Origin: CAWHJB01 sp963698715
GTDB lineage: Bacteria > Chloroflexota > Anaerolineae > Anaerolineales > UBA4823
Assembly: GCA_963698715.1 (NCBI GenBank)
Contig: CAVORW010000003.1
Location: forward strand, 496,001 to 560,000
DNA length: 64,000 nt
Direction: 5' to 3'
Part shown: one piece after another, positions 54,678 through 63,802 of the stretch
How the letters are laid out: each line of letters starts with the position of its first letter
Position numbering within the stretch: position 1 is the stretch's first letter
The notes under the pieces: model-generated
Database searches by the model: none
Seen by the model: only the letters and a program-made list of their open reading frames with translations
Told to the model about the DNA's origin: nothing
Program-made: the position numbers and the translations under genes

Positions 54678-55652
54678 TCAGGCCGAGTAGTACACCCACC
54701 GTCTTGACGCGACCATTTGGAAAATAGTGATCAGCAATAGGATAAAGAATAATGTGGTTGAGGCAGTCGCGGCATAGCCAGCCCTAAAATTGACAAATGC
54801 TTGCTCATATATAAAATAGTTGAACACTGTGGTGGAACCAGCAGGTCCGCCTTTTGTCATTACTTGGACCTGGTCAAAAGTGTTGAAGCTGCTCAGAAGC
54901 GATGTGATCAGAAGGAAAAATGTTGTTGGCGATAACAGTGGTAAGGTGACATTTAGAAATTTTCGCCACCCTCCTGCCCCATCAATTTCAGCGGCTTCGT
55001 ATAATTCGTTTGGAACGTTTTGCAACCCAGCCAGGAAAATCACCATTACATATCCCGTATGTCGCCAGACTTCCATAATTATTAATGCGGGCATCGCCCA
55101 GGTTGTGTCCGAAAGCCATTTAGGCCCATCGATGCCAATAAGTTCAAGGCCGAAATTGATTAGTCCAAAATCCGGTTGAAAAATCCATATCCACAGCAGA
55201 GAAATCGCTGCTGTTGTAGTTACATAGGGTGAAAAAATGATAGTCCGGAAGAAACCCCTTATCGGTATTTTCTGATTTAGTAAAATCGCCAGCAGGAGAC
55301 CGATTACCATAGATATTGAAACAGATCCAATTGCAAAATAAACTGTGCTACCAACAGATCTCCAAAAGATTTTGCTAGAATAAAGGCGGATATAATTATC
55401 CAGATTGATGAACTCCTTTGTTTTCGAGAGAAAATTCCAGGATGTAAAACTGAGATATATATTGAAGCCCAGAGCATAGTAGACAAAAACTCCAAATATT
55501 ATGAAGGAAGGTATTAAGAAAAGGAAAGCCGTGATAATGTCATTGCGATAACGAGGAATAAACAACCATTTATTTAGCCCGGTCGATTTTTTGTGGTTTG
55601 AGTCTCCAGAGGGTACTGGAAGCTTGGAGTGAAGATTCTCTGATATAGACAT
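54678..55652 (-). CDS. ABC sugar transporter permease, MalF-type
   Basis: A 324-residue permease of the COG1175 type with an N-terminal cytoplasmic tail of about 40 residues, six helices and the EAA loop (EAAEIDGAGGWRKFLNVTLP). The ATG at 55652 follows a GGAG at seven bases; the wider frame begins at a TTG at 55664. It is the first gene of the ABC operon, and a GntR half-site lies 40 to 50 nt upstream. The 180-nt gap before the next permease shows nothing recognisable. Confidence 0.9.
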   Translation of the reverse strand: MSISENLHSKLPVPSGDSNHKKSTGLNKWLFIPRYRNDIITAFLFLIPSFIIFGVFVYYALGFNIYLSFTSWNFLSKTKEFINLDNYIRLYSSKIFWRSVGSTVYFAIGSVSISMVIGLLLAILLNQKIPIRGFFRTIIFSPYVTTTAAISLLWIWIFQPDFGLINFGLELIGIDGPKWLSDTTWAMPALIIMEVWRHTGYVMVIFLAGLQNVPNELYEAAEIDGAGGWRKFLNVTLPLLSPTTFFLLITSLLSSFNTFDQVQVMTKGGPAGSTTVFNYFIYEQAFVNFRAGYAATASTTLFFILLLITIFQMVASRRWVYYSA

Positions 55653-55703
55653 CTGTTTCTCCAACGAACCAAGAATTTATGGCTGGTTATATTATCATGA
55701 GGT

Positions 55704-55711
55704 CACTACCA
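55704..55711. promoter_or_regulatory. Candidate GntR half-site upstream of the ABC operon
   Basis: CACTACCA, one arm of the palindrome at 56967-56986, preceded by GGT as in that site. On the minus strand it falls between a TTGGCC and a TAATAT-like element, so binding would block the permease promoter. The other arm is poorly conserved (TTATCATG). Confidence 0.45.
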
Positions 55712-55737
55712 GCTTGGCCAAAAAAAATATACCTGCC

Positions 55738-56145
55738 CTAAGCAGCGATCAATTTGACAAAAACCTGCCGGCTGCGAGGACCATCGAACTCCCACAAGAA
55801 AATGCCTTGCGAGTGACCCAGCTGCAATTTTCCCTGGTGAACGATCACGAACAGCTGAATGCCAGTCAAGCTGGCCTTGATATGCCCAGCAGCATCCGAG
55901 GGTGTGTCGACAATGTGTTTGAAATCGGTTCGAGTTGGTACCAGGCGGTTCAAATCAAATTGCAGGTCTTCCACGGTGGCCGGATCCAGGTAAGAATTAA
56001 TTGTCAACGCTGCAGTGGTATGGGGGCAAAAAAGGAAGCACAAGCCATCTTGTAGCTCTTGTTCTGAAACGAATTTCTGGACTTGATCTGAGATTAGCAA
56101 CAAACCTTGTCTCGTATCTGTCTGCAAACTGAGTTTATGAAACAT
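55738..56145 (-). CDS. yjbQ: YjbQ-family protein (UPF0047)
   Basis: A 135-residue protein with the conserved FCPHTTAALTIN and LGHSQGIFLWEFDGPR segments of the YjbQ family, whose His residues lie in a small beta-rich trimer. Some members are annotated as secondary thiamine-phosphate synthase. Its role here is not clear. It lies between gntR and the ABC operon on the same strand, 36 nt after gntR. Confidence 0.88.
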   Translation of the reverse strand: MFHKLSLQTDTRQGLLLISDQVQKFVSEQELQDGLCFLFCPHTTAALTINSYLDPATVEDLQFDLNRLVPTRTDFKHIVDTPSDAAGHIKASLTGIQLFVIVHQGKLQLGHSQGIFLWEFDGPRSRQVFVKLIAA

Positions 56146-56181
56146 GATGAATACTACCTCTGGTTACTGATTGTTTAGGTA

Positions 56182-56943
56182 TCAGCGATTTAAGTGGACA
56201 AAATACTTATAACGATCACCGCGGTAGAGAATTTGCACAAATTCCATGGCTTTACGGGATTGAGACCAGACAATCCGTTCGATCAGCAGGAGGGGGCTGC
56301 CCTCCGGCACCCCTAATTCCTGGGCTTCGTAGGCGTCTGCCACAGTGGCTTCAATGGTCTCATCGGCCTCAGTTGGATGAAGATTGTATTTATCCTGAAG
56401 CATGACATAGAGAGAACCGAAGGCTTCGATTTCTTCAGTTGTGATGGGTTGGTTTGGGGGCAGAGGCAGGTAGGCGGAGTGGATACCGATGGGCTGATCA
56501 TTGGCAAAACGCAAGCGTTTGAGCAGGAAGACTTGATCTACAGTATCAGATAACTCTAATTGCTGACGCAATTTTGAGGACGGTTCTATAAAACCAATTT
56601 CCAGAATTTTTTGGCCTGGGACAAAGCCACGCTCGCGCATGTCGTTGGAAAAGCTGGTAAGGACATGCAAACTGTTCTGGAATTTGGGTGGGGCGACAAA
56701 TGTGCCGCGTCCATGCTCGCGATAAACGTAGCCATAATTTTCCAGCTTGGTTAATGCCTGGCGAACCGTTGTACGGCTGACATTGTAGATGAGCTCCAGC
56801 TCACGCTCAGATGGAATAGGCTCTCGAGGGTCCCATTCACCATCTTCGATCTTCTTACTTAAGATGGTGAAAAGCTGATGATATTTGGGAATTACGTCAT
56901 AGGGGTCGATCCGCTGAATGTTCAAGAATATTCGCCCTGTCAA
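56182..56943 (-). CDS. GntR/HutC-family regulator with UTRA ligand domain
   Basis: A 253-residue regulator with a winged helix (IPSERELELIYNVSRTTVRQALTKLENYGYV, about 40-75) and a UTRA effector domain (95-240) as in HutC, FrlR and NagR. The start is a TTG at 56943; another TTG six codons further, with AGGG upstream, is also possible. Such regulators repress sugar or amino-sugar uptake genes until a phosphosugar binds. A perfect operator-like palindrome sits just upstream of the gene and a half-site lies before the ABC permeases, so autorepression and control of the locus are likely. Confidence 0.88.
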   Translation of the reverse strand: MTGRIFLNIQRIDPYDVIPKYHQLFTILSKKIEDGEWDPREPIPSERELELIYNVSRTTVRQALTKLENYGYVYREHGRGTFVAPPKFQNSLHVLTSFSNDMRERGFVPGQKILEIGFIEPSSKLRQQLELSDTVDQVFLLKRLRFANDQPIGIHSAYLPLPPNQPITTEEIEAFGSLYVMLQDKYNLHPTEADETIEATVADAYEAQELGVPEGSPLLLIERIVWSQSRKAMEFVQILYRGDRYKYFVHLNR

Positions 56944-56966
56944 TTTGCTAAATAGAGGAGTGTAAT

Positions 56967-56986
56967 TGGTAGTGTGGTCACTACCA
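56967..56986. promoter_or_regulatory. Candidate GntR operator
   Basis: Perfect 8-bp arms TGGTAGTG and CACTACCA with a 4-bp spacer, 24 bp upstream of the gntR start codon. Short palindromes of this type are typical GntR/HutC operators. Confidence 0.65.
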
Positions 56987-57035
56987 GTTATAATTTATCA
57001 GATATTTTGTCGCGTGTCAAGTAGGGGACTATAAG

Positions 57036-58245
57036 GTGTTTGGCCCAAAGTTGGTGGGCGAATATCGAAATTCGTTGATAGGCAGAATTCACCCCCTTCA
57101 CACTTTGCGGCTTAGAAGGTTCCGCTCCCCGCCAGCATCAAACTGGCCTCCATTCCCTTCCAGACTTTGTAGCCCCGCACCGTCCGACTGCGCATTTTCA
57201 TGCGACCAATGACTTGCTCAGTGCCATTATTTGTCCAGGGCACGTCTGGTTGCCAATCAAATACTCGATATTTAGTCCAATGCTCGCTCAAGCGGATCAG
57301 CAAGTGGCGCAGTTGTTCCAGGGGCGTCAGGGGCTGGTCACGACCCGCACTCCGCTCCGGAATCTGTTTCCACAACTCAAATAAGCGGCGGTTGCCCGTC
57401 GGCGCCAACTCGCCCAGCAACTGCTTGACTTCCTCGAGCACCCACAGCCATTCTTCTGGCACTTGTTCTTTCAGGTCACGCAATGCTTTGCCTACCCAGC
57501 GGCGCACATGGAACTGGCAAACCTGGTGTTCCAGCTCCAGCTTCTCAGCCACCGTCCGGTAAGTTCCCAGGTCATCGCTGACGATCACGCTCACCCCCAG
57601 CCGCTTGACCAAAGGCCTCAGCCAGCGCAGCACCTTCTGGGGATCCTTTTCATCCACATACCCGATGGCTACTGGCTGACCAGTGCCCAGGTCTACCGCT
57701 ATCATCACCCCCCGCTTTTCTCCCCAGCCCAACACCCAGGCTCCATCCACCCCTAAGACCCGTACCGGCTGCCAAATGCGTTTTTGTTTAAGCTGGCCAG
57801 CTTGTTCCTGCACATCCCGCCAGGCAGTCATCGCCGCAATCCCCACCCCAAAGGCCGCAAACACTCCCGCCACCCCTCGATAGCTCAATCCTAAGGTCCA
57901 ACACAGCCCAGCCAGTTTGCGCAGCCGCTGGCTTTGCTGCGCTCGATCCACCCCGTCTGGATAATCTCGAAAGGTTCGTCGACAGCTCGTGCAGCGGTAT
58001 CGGTACACCACGGCTTGCTTCACCAGGTGGTCCCGCACTCTCTTCAGGCTCCCGCCCCAACGCTGCAGGATTTCGCTCTGACAATATGGACATCGGCTCG
58101 GACGACTTTCGGTTTCACCCTTGACATCTGGCAATTGCAGCACAACAATAGACATGGCAAGCTCCGGTAAGATGTTGGTTGAGGAACTACTATCTTACTA
58201 AGAGCTTGCTTTTTTTCTACTCCCAACCGATTTTGTGACAGACAC
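57036..58245 (-). mobile_element. Insertion sequence with 8-bp target duplication
   Basis: A 1210-bp element with imperfect inverted ends (left GTGTTTGGCCCAAAGTTGG, right complement GTGTCTGTCACAAAATCGG). It is flanked by the perfect direct repeat ACTATAAG at 57028-57035 and 58246-58253. One transposase gene inside. The clean target duplication indicates a fairly recent insertion. Confidence 0.85.
57112..58155 (-). CDS. DDE transposase with N-terminal zinc ribbon
   Basis: A 347-residue transposase. The first 70 residues contain a zinc-ribbon pair (CPYCQSEIL ... YRCTSCRRTF). The core shows the catalytic residues in LGVDGAWV (Asp), VSDDLGTYR (Asp) and WTNNGTEQVIGRMKMR (Glu). It belongs to the MULE/IS256-like group, but the exact IS family was not assigned. 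GGAG precedes the ATG at 58155. The reading frame is intact. Confidence 0.8.
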   Translation of the reverse strand: MSIVVLQLPDVKGETESRPSRCPYCQSEILQRWGGSLKRVRDHLVKQAVVYRYRCTSCRRTFRDYPDGVDRAQQSQRLRKLAGLCWTLGLSYRGVAGVFAAFGVGIAAMTAWRDVQEQAGQLKQKRIWQPVRVLGVDGAWVLGWGEKRGVMIAVDLGTGQPVAIGYVDEKDPQKVLRWLRPLVKRLGVSVIVSDDLGTYRTVAEKLELEHQVCQFHVRRWVGKALRDLKEQVPEEWLWVLEEVKQLLGELAPTGNRRLFELWKQIPERSAGRDQPLTPLEQLRHLLIRLSEHWTKYRVFDWQPDVPWTNNGTEQVIGRMKMRSRTVRGYKVWKGMEASLMLAGSGTF

Positions 58246-58428
58246 ACTATAAGTTGGGGCTTTTCTTAAGTTCTGCGCAAACACTTTTGGCTTGAATTGA
58301 CACAAACCGCACAACATAGCTTCTCTTTATTCTTGAGAGACTTACCGAGAAAATTATTAAGGATCGGGAATTTGGCCTATTATTACTGAGAAATCCGCCA
58401 GGAAAATTGGTCGGAGATAGCAGAATTA

Positions 58429-59466
58429 TTAACATCCCAGATAGGCGCAAAGTTGAAGACTGGTGAGCGGAGGCAATACTCGGAAGACCAGCCAGTATAG
58501 CCCACCAGCAAGCAGAGTTGTGGCAGGAATTGTTACAGCCCACGCAAGAGCAATTTCGCCGGCGACGCCCCAACGAACCATGTTAATGCGGTCTGCTGCA
58601 CCAACACCCATGATCGATGTGCTGACCACCTGAGTTGTACTTACTGGTCCGCCAAGAAGCGAAGCGCTTAGGATCACAATCGCTGAACTGAGTTGGGCAC
58701 CGAAGCCATGGACCGGTTTAATTTTATAGAATTTTCCTCCCAAGGTGTGGATCAAGCGCCAACCACCCAAGGATGTCCCCAGAGCTATTGCGCCAGCACA
58801 TACCGCTACAACCCAGAAAGGAACAGCGAACTCTTTGATGGTACCGCGAGTTACCAGGGCCAGGGTGATGATGCCCATTGTTTTCTGGGCGTCATTCGTG
58901 CCGTGGCTGAAAGCCAGAATAAGGGCGGTTAAGATCTGTAAGCGTTTAAAAAGCCAGTTGATCCGCGGTGTTGCGCCACGCGCCAGAAATAAAATCAATC
59001 GAGCAATGAGAAACCCGACGATTAAACCAATTAACGGGGATGTGAACAAAGCGATAAGCACTTTTTCCATGCCTGCCAGGCGAATGTGTTGCACACCCAC
59101 CCCCAGTCCCACTGCCCCAATGAGCCCGCCAATCAAGGCATGTGATGAACTGCTTGGAATACCGAGAAACCAGGTTATTATGTTCCAGAGGATAGCACTA
59201 CCCAGCGCGGCTAAGATCACATCCATATTAATTACTTCGGGTGAAACGATCTCATTACCAATTGTGTTTGCAACTGCCACCCCAAAAATAAATGGCCCAG
59301 TGAACTCAGCCAAGGCAGCCATGATAAGCGCCAAGCGCGGGGCCATTGCCCTGGACGAAATTATCGTTGCAACAATGTTGCTGGAATCGTGCAGGCCATT
59401 TAAGAAATCAAAGATTACAGCCAAAATAATGACGATACTCAGGACAGGGTCGATGGGAAAAATCAT
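58429..59466 (-). CDS. PiT-family inorganic phosphate transporter
   Basis: A 345-residue membrane protein with about ten helices and both duplicated PiT signatures: FDFLNGLHDSSNIVATIISSRA near the N-terminus and LAFSHGTNDAQKTMGI in the second half. These low-affinity transporters carry metal-phosphate with protons. The frame extends to 59544, but the ATG at 59466 gives the usual PiT N-terminus. Downstream of the DUF47 gene on the same strand, the standard pit-DUF47 pairing. Confidence 0.9.
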   Translation of the reverse strand: MIFPIDPVLSIVIILAVIFDFLNGLHDSSNIVATIISSRAMAPRLALIMAALAEFTGPFIFGVAVANTIGNEIVSPEVINMDVILAALGSAILWNIITWFLGIPSSSSHALIGGLIGAVGLGVGVQHIRLAGMEKVLIALFTSPLIGLIVGFLIARLILFLARGATPRINWLFKRLQILTALILAFSHGTNDAQKTMGIITLALVTRGTIKEFAVPFWVVAVCAGAIALGTSLGGWRLIHTLGGKFYKIKPVHGFGAQLSSAIVILSASLLGGPVSTTQVVSTSIMGVGAADRINMVRWGVAGEIALAWAVTIPATTLLAGGLYWLVFRVLPPLTSLQLCAYLGC

Positions 59467-59593
59467 AAGGATTAATTCTTTGCTGTTTTGTAACAAGCTG
59501 ACGGAATTTTTTGAAAAGATCGCAACGGGTGACCAACCGTTCACGCGTAACAGGTTTAAGGGTCACAGCCCGATGGCCCTTCAAAGTTATAAC

Positions 59594-60218
59594 TTATGTC
59601 ATCTTGACCACAATATCGGCAATCACATTTGCGGCCTCATCTCCTCGATCAGCGGCATTGCTCAAATGACGATATATTTCTCTTGTTTTCATCATTTTCA
59701 CGACGTGCTTGACATTCTCTGGACCACTAAACAGTTCAGCGAGAGCCTCATGGTAAAAGACTTCAACTCGGTTTTCCAGGGCTTTTGCTCGATGGGCATG
59801 ATCGTTTGCTACTTGGGGGTGTTCTTTTAATCGTTGAACTGCGAAATGAATTTCCACAGCCGCATCTCTCAATAAGGAGGCTATATCCAGCATATGCGGG
59901 GTTGGTTTTACTTTTAACACTTCCATTTCATTGACTGTGCTGTATCCGTAATCCAGCATATCGTCTATCGTTCGGGAGAGTGAAAAGATGTCTTCCCGAT
60001 CAATGGGTGTAATGAATGTTCGATTAAGTTCGTCAATCAGTATCCGTCGGACCTCATCCGCTTCTTTTTCGGTTGCAGTCAGTTTTAAAGCATCTGAAGG
60101 ATCATGTTTTTCCATATATAGCTTCAATAATTCTAGGCCTCTCAATGTCAATGCGGCCTGATTGCGAAGAAGTTTTAAAAATATACTTCTCGCGTGGCTT
60201 GAATATTCTACTTAACAT
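59594..60218 (-). pseudogene. DUF47 (PhoU-like) PiT accessory protein with a frameshift near its start
   Basis: The main frame (185 residues from 60151) is a DUF47/TIGR00153 protein (MDDMLDYGYS-like region DREDIFSLSRTIDDMLDYGY) but starts at a TTG inside a conserved helix. A proper start, MLSRIFKPREKYIFK from the ATG at 60218 after an AGG, lies in another frame. Removing one base from the run TTTTTAAAA (60181-60173) joins them into MLSRIFKPREKYIFK, LLRNQAALTLRG. So the gene is broken, or contains a sequencing error, or is frameshifted by the ribosome. DUF47 proteins modulate PiT transport. Confidence 0.75.
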
Positions 60219-60795
60219 CCTTTGTATCCTATCAACTAAAATTTCAATCCGAACGCATAAAAAGCCGAGTCCAGTTTCTTCATTTCTTAACCTGGCAAGT
60301 GCGTCGAAAAACAGCATGTATCCGACTCAGTCAAAACGACTCCGGAACATCCTTTCTGATCACGCCATCCAGGATTTGACTGCTAAAAAGGTGATTGATA
60401 TACGTTGTACTCTTGGCAACCAGTGAACAAACGATTGGTGTTTACGTTAATCTGTGCAGGGATAAAACCAGTCTGCCTGAACTGTCAATGCCCATTTCTT
60501 GGATAAGGGGAAACTTATCCCAAACCCATGTTATTTAAGGAATTGATCCAGAGAACACTACCAGCTTTGCTCGATTGCATCTCACTCACTAATGCAGAAG
60601 AAATCAGCATGGATTGTCTCACTGGTAATTGCAGCCTTACAAGCTGGTGAGCTGTATCTATATTTCAGCTCGTGACACAAATTGGAAATTGCAGATACTT
60701 TTATCCAGTATCTGCATCTAGAACCCAAACCTGATAAGGAATCCCTTTCATCAAATCTTGATCCCAGGGCATGATTACCAGTCAGGATTTTGGAT
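60219..60795. other. Intergenic region upstream of the DUF47-PiT pair
   Basis: No gene is recognised on either strand. It should contain the promoter of the DUF47-PiT unit. A 12-base word identical to one overlapping the GntR half-site, CACTACCAGCTT, occurs at 60556-60567 but without a second arm. No T-tailed terminator for the PHP gene ending at 60796 was seen. Confidence 0.4.
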
Positions 60796-62229
60796 TCACA
60801 TCACCCAGATTGGATTACTCATTACCTGCATGGTGGTGTAATCGCGCCAATAAATCCCAGGATGCTGGGGATGCTTGAAGACTGAGTGAAATTCAAGACG
60901 GTAGAATCCGCTCTCAGGTGGATGGTTATCAGTGACACTTACCGAGTGCCATGACTGGGGATCACCATTAACAATCTGACTATCGAAAAGTAAACCGTTC
61001 CGAAAGACAAATAAGCGCAGGGGCTGTTCAGCTTTTACCTTTATATCAAGCGTTACTGGGGCCCCTTTGTGTTCGAGATTTTCCCCCATAGATACATGAT
61101 CACCGTCTGAATTTATGCCCTCAAAACGCATCTCGGGCCCCCGGCTCATATACACATTTCCACGTTTCAGCCCGGCGACAATGCCTTTTTCGCTCAATTC
61201 ATCTGCATAGACCCAAGTGACGACCTGGTTGATGCGATCTGTACCAGTAAATGGATCATGGCTATCGGTACCTGCGACTCCAATAATTCGGTATCCTGTG
61301 ACCAATAACATGTCCCATAAGCCGGGGTGAAAATTGTTGTTGGCGCCTTCCAGGTTGTGGTAAATTTCTATTAAATCGGCGTTATCCCAAGAAAAGTCAA
61401 ACGATCGCCATGCAAGATCGCCACTAAACGCATGGTTGATGCAAAATAAACCACCTTGGTCATGCGTGCTTTCAGCAGCCTGATTTATACTCCAATCAGG
61501 ACGATCCACATATACGTCAACCCAGTCTTGCAGGCCTTGCAAATTGGCATGACCTTGGTGGCTGGTAATTTCTAAAGAATGGATTAGAGCAATCTGAGTT
61601 TGCTGTTCAAGTTTATCCAACTTCCTCCACTGACTGTTAGTGAAATGATCTGTAAGACTCAAGAAGTCCAATCCTGCATCTAGAGCCGCTTGAACGACTG
61701 TGGCGACGGGATATTTGCCATCGCTTTCGGTAGAATGGGCGTGAAGCTCCCCTTTGTACCATCCGATTCCAGGGCGCACAATGATGTGTTTTTTGAGCTG
61801 TGGTTGCTCAGCTTCGGGTACAGGACTAAACTCAGCATACGCAATCAATCGATATTCAACCTCTTCGTTCAGTCGTTCAATATCGATTTGTGCTCGCCAT
61901 TCGCCAGTAGGTAGAGCTCCTGGTGTGGCACCTTCGCTGGCCTGATCAGGACTTACCCACAGATCTAGGACGATGTCCCCCTTGGCCCCAGGGTTCATTC
62001 GATTTCCCCGAAATATTTGTGGATCATGCAAGGAGATGAATATCTGAGCCAATTTGTCCTTATGAAAAGAGAGCTCAAGGCCCACCCTGCTTGCATTTGT
62101 AGGTACAATAAAATTATGGTTGATGTAGTGAATTCGGGGTTCCGGTGTTACATGCTGATTCACTTCTAACAAAACCAATCGCGGTTGATTCTTCTCTAAA
62201 GGTGGAATACGATCATCATTTGATTTCAT
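60796..62229 (-). CDS. PHP-domain metallohydrolase (CehA/McbA-like), copy 2
   Basis: A 477-residue paralogue of the protein at 50.6 kb with the same layout: N-terminal beta domain, then WYKGELHAHSTESDGKYP, DFLSLTDHFTNSQWR, SLEITSHQGHANLQG and VAGTDSHDPFTG as metal-binding motifs. The wider frame reaches 62271, but the ATG at 62229 gives the same N-terminus length as copy 1 and places the hairpin at 62252 outside the gene. It follows an intact binding-protein gene. Confidence 0.85.
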   Translation of the reverse strand: MKSNDDRIPPLEKNQPRLVLLEVNQHVTPEPRIHYINHNFIVPTNASRVGLELSFHKDKLAQIFISLHDPQIFRGNRMNPGAKGDIVLDLWVSPDQASEGATPGALPTGEWRAQIDIERLNEEVEYRLIAYAEFSPVPEAEQPQLKKHIIVRPGIGWYKGELHAHSTESDGKYPVATVVQAALDAGLDFLSLTDHFTNSQWRKLDKLEQQTQIALIHSLEITSHQGHANLQGLQDWVDVYVDRPDWSINQAAESTHDQGGLFCINHAFSGDLAWRSFDFSWDNADLIEIYHNLEGANNNFHPGLWDMLLVTGYRIIGVAGTDSHDPFTGTDRINQVVTWVYADELSEKGIVAGLKRGNVYMSRGPEMRFEGINSDGDHVSMGENLEHKGAPVTLDIKVKAEQPLRLFVFRNGLLFDSQIVNGDPQSWHSVSVTDNHPPESGFYRLEFHSVFKHPQHPGIYWRDYTTMQVMSNPIWVM

Positions 62230-62251
62230 AACAATAATCCCAATTTGGTAA

Positions 62252-62287
62252 GGGGCACAGATATGCTCCAATGCACATCTGTGCCCC
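62252..62287 (-). promoter_or_regulatory. Intercistronic hairpin between the SBP and PHP copy 2
   Basis: A perfect 11-bp stem GGGGCACAGAT/ATCTGTGCCCC with a 14-nt loop, 23 nt upstream of the PHP start. It occupies the same place as the hairpin at 52154 in the paralogous locus but has a different sequence. Confidence 0.55.
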
Positions 62288-62309
62288 GCTTACTAGTCTT
62301 AGAGGAAGG

Positions 62310-63707
62310 TTACTTCGGTATGATTAAGGTGCCATCATCACGGGCCTGATCGATCAGCGTTTGAAGATCAACCGCTAATTGATCCATTACTGCTTTAGGG
62401 TCTTCTTGGTTTAAAACAACCCGGTCGGCTGCGGGACGCTCGATCGAGACATACTGCGGAATGTTAATCATTGCACAAGGGGTTTTAAAGATGAAATTGG
62501 CCCCTTCTACAGATGTTTTCCAAGAAGGATTATCAGTATAGAACGCCTGGATCTCGGGTAGGTCGGCGACACTATAGCGGGTGGGCAGGTAGCCCGTAGC
62601 CATATGCCATTCTGCCGACTTTTCTTTGCTTGTCCACCACCTAACAAAGTCCCAGGCGGCTTCTTTCTGTTCTGGCGTGGCGCTCGCTGAAATAGCGATA
62701 TTTCCTCCCCCACCCAACCAGGCCTGTCCACCCGGCCCTGCAGGTAAGAGAGCAAATCCCCAATCAAAGGGAACTGTACTTCCAACTCGATTTTGGATCG
62801 CGATAGATCCAGAGTACATACCCACTTTGCCTTGAATGAATTCAATGGCCGCTTGATCAAAAGGTCCGCTCAGGTTAGCGGGGACCAAGGCATCATGAAC
62901 GTAGTGCAGATCTTGCATGTATTGAAAGGCGGCAACTCCTGCTTCACTGTTTATCGTGACATCGCAATTTTCATCGCTAATCGGTTCGCCGAACGATAGG
63001 ATATGTTCATGGCTGCGTCGATAAATGTAGGTTCCAAAAATGTCATCACCAAGAGCATTTATCTTATCTGTGTACTCAGCGTACTCATCCCATGTTTGCG
63101 GGGGGCTCTCCGGGTCTAGACCGGCCTGGCGAAATAGCTCTTTGTTATAGTACACTCCTTGATAGCTGCGATTAAATGGCAGGGCATAAACAACCCCATC
63201 ATAGGTCAGGTCAGAGAGCAAGCCAGGAATGAAATCCTGCATATCTTCCGCAGTCGCCCAATTTGCAATCGGCTCCAAAGCCCCTGACTGTGCGAAAAAC
63301 GGAACAGTCTTATAGTCGATTAAAGTGACCGGCGGGAAATTTCCGGCGACCACCGCCGCGATTTGCTTTTGCAGCAAGGGCTCATAATCGCCCATATTGA
63401 CTTCCAGGATATGAACTTTATCCTGGCTGTTGTTATACTCTTCGACCATGCCTTTTACACGTTCGCCCAAGTCTCCCCCTAACATGGTCCAAAATTCAAA
63501 TTCAATGGGTTCTACCGGTTCAGGGGCAGGCGGCTCTGTTGGTTCAGGCGCTTTGGTAGGCTCAACAGTTGGCTCAACCTGAGGTGCTTGGGTAGGCTCG
63601 GCCTGGGGCGCTTGAGTGGGCTCCGCCGCAGGAGCTGGTGCACAGGCAGCCAGCACAAAGCTCATAACAATGAGCAAGGTAATTATTATGGGCAAGCGTT
63701 TCATCAT
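62310..63707 (-). CDS. ABC sugar-binding lipoprotein, intact paralogue
   Basis: A 465-residue extracytoplasmic binding protein (COG1653, family 1). Signal peptide and lipobox VLAACAPA are followed by a Pro/Glu/Thr-rich linker (repeats of PTQAPQAEP-like units), then the binding fold with EFWTMLGGDLGERVK, YNKELFRQAGLDPESPP and a C-terminal lobe (GVYYNKEL, SASATPEQKEAAWDFVRWW). AGGAG precedes the ATG at 63707. It is the reference for the broken copy at 52.2 kb. Confidence 0.92.
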   Translation of the reverse strand: MMKRLPIIITLLIVMSFVLAACAPAPAAEPTQAPQAEPTQAPQVEPTVEPTKAPEPTEPPAPEPVEPIEFEFWTMLGGDLGERVKGMVEEYNNSQDKVHILEVNMGDYEPLLQKQIAAVVAGNFPPVTLIDYKTVPFFAQSGALEPIANWATAEDMQDFIPGLLSDLTYDGVVYALPFNRSYQGVYYNKELFRQAGLDPESPPQTWDEYAEYTDKINALGDDIFGTYIYRRSHEHILSFGEPISDENCDVTINSEAGVAAFQYMQDLHYVHDALVPANLSGPFDQAAIEFIQGKVGMYSGSIAIQNRVGSTVPFDWGFALLPAGPGGQAWLGGGGNIAISASATPEQKEAAWDFVRWWTSKEKSAEWHMATGYLPTRYSVADLPEIQAFYTDNPSWKTSVEGANFIFKTPCAMINIPQYVSIERPAADRVVLNQEDPKAVMDQLAVDLQTLIDQARDDGTLIIPK

Positions 63708-63802
63708 ACATCTCCTAAGGTTTACTGAAAGATAGTCGATCCATTTATCTAGTGGGTTAGGCTCACTAAAACCAGGTTGTCTGTACGTATAAGCACCTCC
63801 AT

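Noticed and set aside
58745..59830. 361-codon rightward frame
   Set aside because: It lies antisense across the PiT and DUF47 genes, is basic and low in family resemblance, and has no ribosome binding site. It is a shadow of the opposite strand.
60073..60426. 117-codon rightward frame overlapping the DUF47 start
   Set aside because: No family resemblance and antisense to the DUF47 N-terminus; explained by chance.
60556..60567. Repeat of the 12-base word found at the GntR half-site
   Set aside because: No second arm and about 340 nt from the nearest start codon; kept only as a remark in the intergenic entry.
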